From: Nocardioides panacisoli
Lineage (GTDB): Bacteria; Actinomycetota; Actinomycetes; Propionibacteriales; Nocardioidaceae
Length of the DNA: 64,000 bases
Direction: 5' to 3'
Assembly (NCBI RefSeq): GCF_019448235.1
Contig: NZ_CP080409.1
Coordinates: forward strand, 2,604,001 to 2,668,000
The position numbers and the translations under genes were made by a program. How positions within the stretch are numbered: position 1 is the stretch's first letter; every line of letters starts with the position of its first letter. The notes below the pieces were generated by a model. That model was given only the letters and a program-made list of their open reading frames with translations. It ran no database searches and had not been told where the DNA came from. Shown one piece after another: positions 58,718 through 64,000 of this stretch.

Positions 58718-59413
58718 ATGGGCCTGCGGTTCGAGGAGATCGACTGGCAGGAGACCCCGCAGGGCGAGATCAGCCTGCGGCGGCGCCGCGACCCCGTGGT
58801 CGACGCCGACGTCTACGAGGTGAAGCTCGGCGAGGAGTACCTGATGTCGAGCCTGTTCACCGTCGCCGAGATCGAGCTGGCGCGGATCGGGCTCGCGGCC
58901 CTGGACCGGTCACCGCTGCGGGTGCTGGTGGGCGGCCTCGGGCTGGGCTGCACCGCGGCGGCCGTGCTGGAGGACGACCGCGTCGCGGACCTGACCGTGG
59001 TCGAGGCGAGCGCCCCGGTGCTGGACTGGCACCGCCGCGGGCTGCTGCCCGACGTGGCCGGCCTCGCCGAGGACTCCCGCTGCACACTGGTCCACGACGA
59101 CTTCTTCGCGCGGATGCGCCGGGAGCCGGAGACGGCGTACGACGTCATCGCGCTCGACATCGACCACACCCCGCGGCACGTGCTCCACCACAGCCACGAG
59201 GGCTTCTACTCCGTCGCCGGACTGACCGACCTGACGCGCCACCTCGTCCCCGACGGCGTGTTCACGCTGTGGTCCGACGACCCGCCGGACGCGGACTTCG
59301 AGACGCACCTGGCGCAGGTCTTCACGGCCACGTCGTCCCACGTCGTCGAGTTCGCCAACCCGCTCACGGGCGGCACCTCGAGCAACACCGTCTACCTCGG
59401 GCGGCGCGGCTGA
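58718..59413 (+). CDS. Spermidine-synthase-like (polyamine aminopropyltransferase fold) protein
   Basis: A 231-aa Rossmann-fold methyltransferase-like protein. GDxG-type nucleotide loop: LRVLVGGLGLGCTAAAVLED (about 67-86), then LTVVEASAPVLDWHRRGLLP, where the acidic residue binds the nucleoside ribose, and YDVIALDIDHTPRHVLH. The last replaces the catalytic Asp-rich loop of true spermidine synthases, so aminopropyl transfer is doubtful. Many actinobacteria carry such proteins without polyamine genes nearby. GAGGAGAGGAGG ribosome-binding region before the ATG. Its stop codon is part of a 19-bp stem (59413-59461). Confidence 0.8.
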   Translation: MGLRFEEIDWQETPQGEISLRRRRDPVVDADVYEVKLGEEYLMSSLFTVAEIELARIGLAALDRSPLRVLVGGLGLGCTAAAVLEDDRVADLTVVEASAPVLDWHRRGLLPDVAGLAEDSRCTLVHDDFFARMRREPETAYDVIALDIDHTPRHVLHHSHEGFYSVAGLTDLTRHLVPDGVFTLWSDDPPDADFETHLAQVFTATSSHVVEFANPLTGGTSSNTVYLGRRG

Positions 59414-59461
59414 CTGTGGGGAGGATTGCTGTCACCGGGTGGCAGCGATCCTCCCCACAGT
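59413..59461. terminator. Long hairpin, arm ACTGTGGGGAGGATTGCTG, between convergent genes
   Basis: Arms 59413-59431 and 59443-59461 pair at 18 of 19 positions plus one wobble, around an 11-nt loop that can itself pair partly (CACC/GGTG). It starts on the last base of the spermidine-synthase-like stop. No T tract on either strand. Confidence 0.6.
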
Positions 59462-59477
59462 GCCGGTCGCGCCGCGG

Positions 59478-59766
59478 TCAGTCGACCGGCGCGGCGCTCG
59501 GCCCCGGAGCCGAATCGCCGTCCTCGGCGGGCGCTGAGACACGCAGGTCCGCCTCGGCGCGCAGCTGCGAGGCAATGCCCACGAGTCGGACGACGTGGTC
59601 GCCGGCGGGAGCAGACATCGGCACGCGGACGGTGAACCGAGCCACGCCCGAGCCGTTGGCGGTGTAGCGAGATGTCGTCGGCGTCGCCGCCCGCCTGCGC
59701 GGGGGCCGGCAACCCCACCAGGGCGATCGCGAACAGCGCGAGAGCTGCACACCACCGAACCAGCAT
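59478..59766 (-). pseudogene. Frameshifted gene for a small secreted protein
   Basis: From the ATG at 59766, frame 1 gives a convincing Sec signal peptide (MLVRWCAALALFAIALVGLP, then APAQAGGDADDIS) but then turns into Arg-rich out-of-frame sequence. From about 59666, frame 2 gives a plausible mature domain (YTANGSGVARFTVRVPMSAP, then GDHVVRLVGIASQLRAEADL) ending in an acidic Pro/Ala tail and stop at 59478. Joining the two at 59667 by dropping one base (or restoring two) yields a single secreted protein of about 95 aa. Either the gene is broken, or the base call is wrong, or frameshifting occurs. Function unknown. Confidence 0.6.
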
Positions 59767-59932
59767 CGAAGCACGGACGAACGGACCCCCATGTCGCGTC
59801 ATGTCGAGGACGGCAACCCACAACCACCGTTCGCGTCGGCGCGTCCGCCGCTCGTTCATCCCGCCACGGGAGCGCCGGCAGGTCCACCCAGTTCACGCCG
59901 AGGCAACCCCACCTCCCCCTCGTGCGGTGGGT

Positions 59933-60415
59933 TCAGTCGCAGGCGCGGGTCGGGTCGATGCGCGGCATCACGTCCTCGGCGACCTCGCGCAGTGCTCGCA
60001 ACTGCGCACGGGACGCGCCGTCGATCACCAACTCACGCACCCGTCGTACGTGGCCGGGTGCAGCGGCGACGATCTTGTCGTGGCCCGCATCGGTGAGTTC
60101 GGCGCGGGTACGACGGCCGGGCCCCGGGAGTCGCTCGCGACGCAGGAATCCTTGCGACTCCAACCGTTTGGCGGCGTGGGAGAGCCGCGAGAGCGATGCC
60201 GAGGTCGCGGCGGCGAGCTCGCTCATCTGCAGGGTGCGGTCCTCCTGCTCGGAGAGCATCGCCATGATCATGTACTCGAAGAAGCTCAGCCCCTCGTCGT
60301 CCTGGAGTTGGGCGTCGAGGGCCGCCGGCAACTTGATGGCCAGGGCAGTCAGCGCTTGCCAGGCCGCGCGCTCGTCTGCCGACAACCATCGGACGTCGTC
60401 GGCACCACTCGTCAT
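59933..60415 (-). CDS. MarR family transcriptional regulator
   Basis: A 160-aa winged-helix dimer. Core: LSFFEYMIMAMLSEQEDRTLQMSELAAATSASLSRLSHAAKRLESQGFLRRERLPGPGRRTRAELTDAG spans helices 2-5 and the wing (about 43-112). No cysteine is placed for redox sensing (only the penultimate C159), so a small-molecule ligand is expected. ATG at 60415. It is divergent from the DoxX gene; two TTGA-N4-TCAA sites in the 88-nt gap are its probable operators. Confidence 0.9.
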   Translation of the reverse strand: MTSGADDVRWLSADERAAWQALTALAIKLPAALDAQLQDDEGLSFFEYMIMAMLSEQEDRTLQMSELAAATSASLSRLSHAAKRLESQGFLRRERLPGPGRRTRAELTDAGHDKIVAAAPGHVRRVRELVIDGASRAQLRALREVAEDVMPRIDPTRACD

Positions 60416-60436
60416 GTGGGAACCCTACGGCTCGAA

Positions 60437-60452
60437 ACTTGACAGTTCAAGT
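60437..60452. promoter_or_regulatory. MarR operator 1, ACTTGACAGTTCAAGT
   Basis: Inverted repeat with perfect 6-bp arms ACTTGA/TCAAGT; core TTGA-N4-TCAA at 60439-60450. It lies 22 nt before the MarR start. Confidence 0.72.
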
Positions 60453-60469
60453 ACAGCCCCGCACACTTA

Positions 60470-60481
60470 TTGAACAGTCAA
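60470..60481. promoter_or_regulatory. MarR operator 2, TTGAACAGTCAA
   Basis: Second TTGA-N4-TCAA site, nearly the reverse complement of the first, centred 31 nt away and 22 nt before the DoxX start. Confidence 0.7.
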
Positions 60482-60503
60482 GTTCAACCTCAAAGGAAGC
60501 ACC

Positions 60504-60875
60504 ATGCACCTCACCCTGTGGATCATCGCCTCCATCCTCGCCGCCGCCTTCGCGATGGCGGGCCTGATGAAGCTCACCCAGCCCAAGGAGAAGCTCGCCG
60601 AGAACATGGACTGGGTCGAGGACTACTCCGCCGGCACCATCAAGCTCATCGGCGGCCTCGAGCTGCTGGGCGCCGTGGGCCTCGTGCTTCCGGCGGCCCT
60701 CGACATCGCAGTGGTCCTCACGCCCCTCGCGGCCACAGGTCTGGCGATCACCATGCTGCTCGCCGCCCTCACGCACGCGCGTCGCCAGGAGTGGCCGATG
60801 ATCGGCATCAACCTGGTCCTGCTCGCCCTGGCCGCCTTCGTCGCGGTGATGCGCTTCGGGCCGCAGGCCTTCTGA
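60504..60875 (+). CDS. DoxX family membrane protein
   Basis: A 123-aa membrane protein with four helices (about 3-22, 45-65, 68-90, 98-117). DoxX-type features are AAAFAMAGLMKLTQPKEKLAENMDW after helix 1 and IKLIGGLELLGAVGLVLPAAL in helix 2. DoxX proteins take part in thiosulfate or redox stress responses in some bacteria, but most have no proven activity. AAAGGAAG ribosome-binding site. Expression is probably repressed by the divergent MarR protein. A canonical terminator follows 7 nt after the stop. Confidence 0.88.
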   Translation: MHLTLWIIASILAAAFAMAGLMKLTQPKEKLAENMDWVEDYSAGTIKLIGGLELLGAVGLVLPAALDIAVVLTPLAATGLAITMLLAALTHARRQEWPMIGINLVLLALAAFVAVMRFGPQAF

Positions 60876-60882
60876 ACGAACA

Positions 60883-60916
60883 AAAGGCCCCGGATCCTCG
60901 TGGATCCGGGGCCTTT
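60883..60916. terminator. Bidirectional rho-independent terminator
   Basis: 15-bp stem AAAGGCCCCGGATCC/GGATCCGGGGCCTTT with loop TCGT, flanked by A and T runs. It serves the DoxX gene on the plus strand and tRNA-Leu on the minus strand, and is the only terminator in the window with a T run. Confidence 0.85.
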
Positions 60917-60922
60917 CACGTG

Positions 60923-61009
60923 TGGTGCGCGAGGGGGGAGTTGAACCCCCACGTCCTCTCGGACACACGGACCTGAACCGTGCGCGTCTGCCTATTCCGC
61001 CACTCGCGC
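60923..61009 (-). tRNA. tRNA-Leu (CAG)
   Basis: Read on the minus strand: acceptor GCGCGAG pairs with CTCGCGC. The D-arm follows, the anticodon stem CACGG/CCGTG encloses loop TTCAGGT with anticodon CAG, a long variable arm (TGTCCGAGAGGACG) marks class II, and the T-arm GGGGGTTCAACTCCCCC is intact. CCA is encoded (60923-60925). Leucine identity fits both anticodon and long variable arm. Confidence 0.95.
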
Positions 61010-61064
61010 GTGCAGCCGGGCAAGGTTATCCCAGCCGGTTCGTCACGCCCAAACCGCGGGTCGG

Positions 61065-62261
61065 TCACCCGGCCGGCGGCAGCAGCTGCCCCGGCACCGA
61101 GCCCTGCCGGTAGTTCCCCCGCGGCCACTCCCCGATCCGGCCGCGCAGCGGCGTCTCCTCGCCGTCGTGGAGCCAGACGAGGTCGTAGTCGAGGTTCTCG
61201 GTGCCCGGCCGGTCGGCCACGCGGGCGACGATCCGGTCCTCGGGCCCCTGCCACCAGGTGATCTCCTCGGTGCTGCCCTCGAGCAGGGTCCAGCCGTCGT
61301 CGTCGAGCACCCACGTGCCGCGCATCAGCTCCGTCGTGGAGGGGTCGTCCTCGTCGTCGGGGTCGCGGAACTCGTGGAAGCGCATCGCCACCCGGTCCCC
61401 CACCTTGTCCACGTCGGCGACGTCCCACTCCTTGCCGTAGTCACTCGGCATGCCGTACTCCGCGACCACGGCACCGGTGGCCGGGTCCAGCTCGACCAGC
61501 TCCAGCTCGACCTGGCAGCCGCCGCACGGGTCCCCCGACGTACGCCGCGTCGCCAGCAGCGCGGACCCGTCGGCCGCGAGCCACATCGACTTGATGCGCT
61601 CGTTGACCTGCACCTCATCGAGCACCTCGCCGCCAGGCCCGACCCGCAGCAGTCCGTAGTGCGGGTCGCTCTCCTCACCGGTGGCGTCGTACTCGCTCCA
61701 CGGCAGGTAGGTGATGCCGTCGATGGTGTGGCCGAACCCGTAGCTGCGGGTCGCGTCGAACACCTCGTCGTCGTCCAGGTGCTGCACACCGGGCAGGTCG
61801 ACCTGCCACCGCAGGCCCAGGTCCAGGTCGTGGGCAGCCAGGTCGGTGCCGTCGTCGGTGGCACCCTCCTCACCGAAGCTGCTCACGGTCACGTCGACCT
61901 GGGTCACCGAGCGCTTGATGTCGCGGGGGCCCACGGGCAGCTCGCCGGGGACGAGCCGACGCAGCGGCCCGAGCTCGTCGGTCGCCGGCTCCCAGAGCCG
62001 TACGCCGTCGCGGTAGTAGACGATCGCGCGTCCCTCGGGCAGCCACTCGACGGCGGTGGCCCGCTTCTCCAGGCGCCGTACCTCACCGGCGCGCAGCAGC
62101 AGCCCGTCGCGGGTGGCGACGGCGACGGTGGGCGCGGGCAGCGCGAGGTCGACCGGTTCGACGGTGGAGTCGTACACCTCGTCCAGCGAGGCGATCAGCC
62201 CGCAGGAGGCGCTGGTCGCGACGACCGCGAGCGCGAGCAGGAGACGGAGCCGCGGGATCAC
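61065..62261 (-). CDS. Hypothetical lipoprotein with beta-propeller-like repeats
   Basis: A 398-aa exported protein. The signal peptide LRLLLALAVVATSASC suggests a lipoprotein (C20), though the lipobox TSASC is not perfect. The rest is rich in beta strands with recurring Trp/Asp-containing segments (AVEWLPEGRAIVYYRDGVRLWEP, ITYLPWSEYDATGEESDPHYGLLRVGPGG, MWLAADGSALLATRR, GTWVLDDDGWTLLEG), as in TolB/WD40-like propellers. A CGGC motif occurs in GDPCGGCQVELELVE. No enzyme signature is recognisable. GTG start at 62261. Divergent from the metallophosphoesterase gene across 53 nt. Confidence 0.75.
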   Translation of the reverse strand: MIPRLRLLLALAVVATSASCGLIASLDEVYDSTVEPVDLALPAPTVAVATRDGLLLRAGEVRRLEKRATAVEWLPEGRAIVYYRDGVRLWEPATDELGPLRRLVPGELPVGPRDIKRSVTQVDVTVSSFGEEGATDDGTDLAAHDLDLGLRWQVDLPGVQHLDDDEVFDATRSYGFGHTIDGITYLPWSEYDATGEESDPHYGLLRVGPGGEVLDEVQVNERIKSMWLAADGSALLATRRTSGDPCGGCQVELELVELDPATGAVVAEYGMPSDYGKEWDVADVDKVGDRVAMRFHEFRDPDDEDDPSTTELMRGTWVLDDDGWTLLEGSTEEITWWQGPEDRIVARVADRPGTENLDYDLVWLHDGEETPLRGRIGEWPRGNYRQGSVPGQLLPPAG

Positions 62262-62314
62262 CGGCCGATCCTCCCACCGTGACCGGCGCCACGCGTGGAT
62301 CGTTGGACGGTTTC

Positions 62315-64000
62315 GTGGACCTCTCCCGACGTCATCTCCTCCGCGCGGGCGCGGCGACCGGGCTGGCGGCGGCCGCCGTCGCCGGTGCCGGGCAGCGCCT
62401 CCCCGGGGCCGTGGCCGCCGCGCCGACCGCGAGCAGCGCAGCCACCCTCGGCTCCCGGCTGGTGCCCGGGGCTCCGGGCCGGGGCGGCTACCGGCCGGTG
62501 GTGCGGGTGGCGGGCGAGGCCCACCGCCTGCGCACCGACCTCGGCGTCACGCCCGATCCCGGTCACCACGGCCGCCACAAGCCGCTGGCGGCCTTCGTGC
62601 AGCTCAGTGACGTGCACGTGGTCGACGCCCAGTCGCCGCTGCGCGTGGAGTACCTCGACCGGCTCGACGACCCCTCGGCGTTGCCCGGCACCGGGCTGCT
62701 CAGCTCCTCCTACCGCGCCCACGAGATGCTCAGCGGCCAGATCGCCGACTCGATGGTGCGCCAGCTCAACGACATCGGCGTCGGCCCGGTGACCGGCAAG
62801 CCGCTGGCACTGGCCATCCAGACCGGCGACAACTCCGACAACTCCCAGTTCAACGAGGTCCGCTGGAACATCGACGTCCTCGGCGGCGGCACGGTCCGCT
62901 TCGACTCCGGGGACCTCACGCGCTGGGAGGGCGTGGCCGACAGCCACCCGGTGCACTACGACCCGGCGTACTGGCACCCCGAGGGCACGCCCCGGGGACG
63001 GCCCGACGACCTGCCGCGGCGGCGCTACGGCTTCCCGACGGTGCCGGGCCTGCTGGACGCCGCCCGCCGGCCGTTCGAGGCCGAGGGGCTGGGCATGGAG
63101 TGGTTCTCGGTCTTCGGCAACCACGACGGCCTGGTCCAGGGCAACTTCCCGCAGAACCTCCACCTCGGTGCGATCGCGACCGGCCCGTTGAAGGTCATCT
63201 CCCCCGTCGGGCTCCACCCGGGCGCGCTGCTGGACGACGTGCTCGCCGGCACCTCCGACCTGCTCGGCGGCCTCGGTGGCACCGGTGGCCTGCTGGGCAA
63301 CCTCGCGCTGAGCCCCGGCGTACGCCGCGTCACGCCCGACGCGGACCGCCGCCTGCTGACCCGCGCCGAGGTCGTCGAGGAGCACTTCGCCACCGGCGGC
63401 CAGCCCGTGGGGCACGGCTTCACCGCGACCAACCGCGCCGAGGGCACGGCCCACTACACCGTGGACCGCAGCGGCATCCGGTTCGTCGTGCTCGACACCG
63501 TCAACCCCAACGGGTACGCCGACGGCTCGATCGACGCCGACCAGTTCGCCTGGCTCGCCGGGGTGCTCGCCGACGCCGGTGACCGTCCGGTCGTCGTGGC
63601 CAGCCACCACACCTCGGAGACGATGAACAACCCGCTCGTGCTGACCGGCGGTGACGCCCAGCAGCGGGTCACCGGCGACGCGGTGCTGGAGCTGCTGCTG
63701 GCCCACGCGCAGGTCATCGCCTGGCTCAACGGCCACACCCACGCCAACAAGGTCACCGCCCGACGTCGCGCCTCCGGCGGCGGGCTGTGGGAGATCACGA
63801 CCGCCTCCCACATCGACTGGCCGCAGCAGAGTCGTCTGCTGGAGGTGGCCGACAACCGCGACGGCACGCTGTCGATCTTCACCACGATGGTCGACCACGC
63901 CGGGCCGGCCGCCACCGGCGGCAGCGGCGCGTTGGCCGACGCCGCGGGGCTCGCCGGGCTGGGCCGCGAGCTCGCGCTCAACGACTGGCACGACCACAGC
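62315..64000 (+). CDS. Tat-exported metallophosphoesterase, TIGR03767-like (3' end beyond window)
   Basis: At least 562 residues, open to the window edge. The N-terminus MDLSRRHLLRAGAATGLAAA is a twin-arginine signal. The calcineurin-type metal site is assembled from VQLSDVHVVD, IQTGDNSDN, VFGNHDG, VVVASHHTSE and WLNGHTHAN, the five canonical blocks in order, separated by long insertions (about 165-235 and 280-345). That spacing is typical of the actinobacterial TIGR03767 family. It hydrolyses phosphomono- or diesters outside the cell; the substrate is unknown. The GTG at 62315 is the only start that gives a complete Tat signal. The remaining C-terminus cannot be seen. Confidence 0.88.
   Translation, partial: MDLSRRHLLRAGAATGLAAAAVAGAGQRLPGAVAAAPTASSAATLGSRLVPGAPGRGGYRPVVRVAGEAHRLRTDLGVTPDPGHHGRHKPLAAFVQLSDVHVVDAQSPLRVEYLDRLDDPSALPGTGLLSSSYRAHEMLSGQIADSMVRQLNDIGVGPVTGKPLALAIQTGDNSDNSQFNEVRWNIDVLGGGTVRFDSGDLTRWEGVADSHPVHYDPAYWHPEGTPRGRPDDLPRRRYGFPTVPGLLDAARRPFEAEGLGMEWFSVFGNHDGLVQGNFPQNLHLGAIATGPLKVISPVGLHPGALLDDVLAGTSDLLGGLGGTGGLLGNLALSPGVRRVTPDADRRLLTRAEVVEEHFATGGQPVGHGFTATNRAEGTAHYTVDRSGIRFVVLDTVNPNGYADGSIDADQFAWLAGVLADAGDRPVVVASHHTSETMNNPLVLTGGDAQQRVTGDAVLELLLAHAQVIAWLNGHTHANKVTARRRASGGGLWEITTASHIDWPQQSRLLEVADNRDGTLSIFTTMVDHAGPAATGGSGALADAAGLAGLGRELALNDWHDHS

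Noticed and set aside
59392..59859. 155-aa protein with the signal peptide in the first frame kept throughout
   Set aside because: After the signal peptide the frame becomes Arg/His-rich, while the neighbouring frame shows ordinary protein composition, so a frameshift is a better reading.

Overview
The window is a 64-kb piece of a high-G+C actinobacterial chromosome. The gene repertoire and gene style point to Nocardioidaceae, most likely Nocardioides or a close relative; this is inferred from family content, not from a database search. Supporting signs are the many 4-nt ATGA/GTGA gene overlaps, frequent GTG starts, and -10 boxes placed 6-7 nt before the start codon (leaderless mRNAs). An AlkB-rubredoxin fusion, mycothiol-type and SigK-type genes, and an over-represented GGCGTACGCC palindrome fit as well. 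I count 60 protein genes (one frameshifted, one cut by the window edge) and one tRNA. I see no CRISPR array, rRNA, phage or IS element.

1-13.2 kb: a crotonase and a YCII protein are followed by a SigK stress regulon. It holds a membrane molybdopterin oxidoreductase, a fasciclin lipoprotein, sigK, rskA, an FAD oxidoreductase fused to DUF1365, two cyclopropane-fatty-acid-synthase-type methyltransferases and a DUF1295 protein. The order resembles the mycobacterial sigK locus (Rv0449c-Rv0444c) with its MPT70/83-type target. Two matching SigK-like promoters precede the oxidoreductase and the fasciclin gene. PhoD and a PtpB-like phosphatase follow.

13.2-19.2 kb: a YihY membrane protein, then a four-carbon sugar-acid operon (GntP permease, DUF1537 kinase, PdxA2 dehydrogenase, DeoR regulator).

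19.2-28.4 kb (minus strand): a seven-gene, TetR-headed operon (TetR, TIGR03084, AtuA-like, acyl-CoA dehydrogenase, biotin-dependent carboxylase beta and alpha subunits, acyl-CoA dehydrogenase). It looks like a branched-chain or terpenoid acyl-CoA degradation pathway of unknown substrate.

28.6-38.9 kb: an SDR, a membrane protein, a histidine phosphatase, fadB-fadA with a divergent MerR regulator, DUF1330, a DEAD-box helicase and an alpha-methylacyl-CoA racemase. The MerR gene and the racemase gene share an operator-like TGACA-N7-TGTCA palindrome. Unusual U-tract-less hairpins sit at gene ends here.

38.9-45.6 kb: an M15 peptidase, then an alkane oxidation operon (AlkB-rubredoxin, [3Fe-4S] ferredoxin, TetR) with a well-formed promoter covered by two operators. 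A phosphodiesterase lipoprotein and a cytochrome P450 with a small partner follow.

45.7-64 kb: a two-component system, TetR/MMPL transporter, glutathione peroxidase, SRPBCC protein, nitroreductase, L-2-hydroxyglutarate oxidase, NTF2-like protein and a secreted trypsin-like protease. Then come a GntR/fatty-acid-hydroxylase pair, YeiH/LysR, a spermidine-synthase-like protein, a frameshifted secreted protein, MarR/DoxX with paired operators, tRNA-Leu(CAG), a lipoprotein and a partial Tat-exported metallophosphoesterase.

Overall the region joins lipid modification (SigK branch) with acyl-chain catabolism (Atu-like operon, FadAB, racemase, AlkB), each under its own local regulator.
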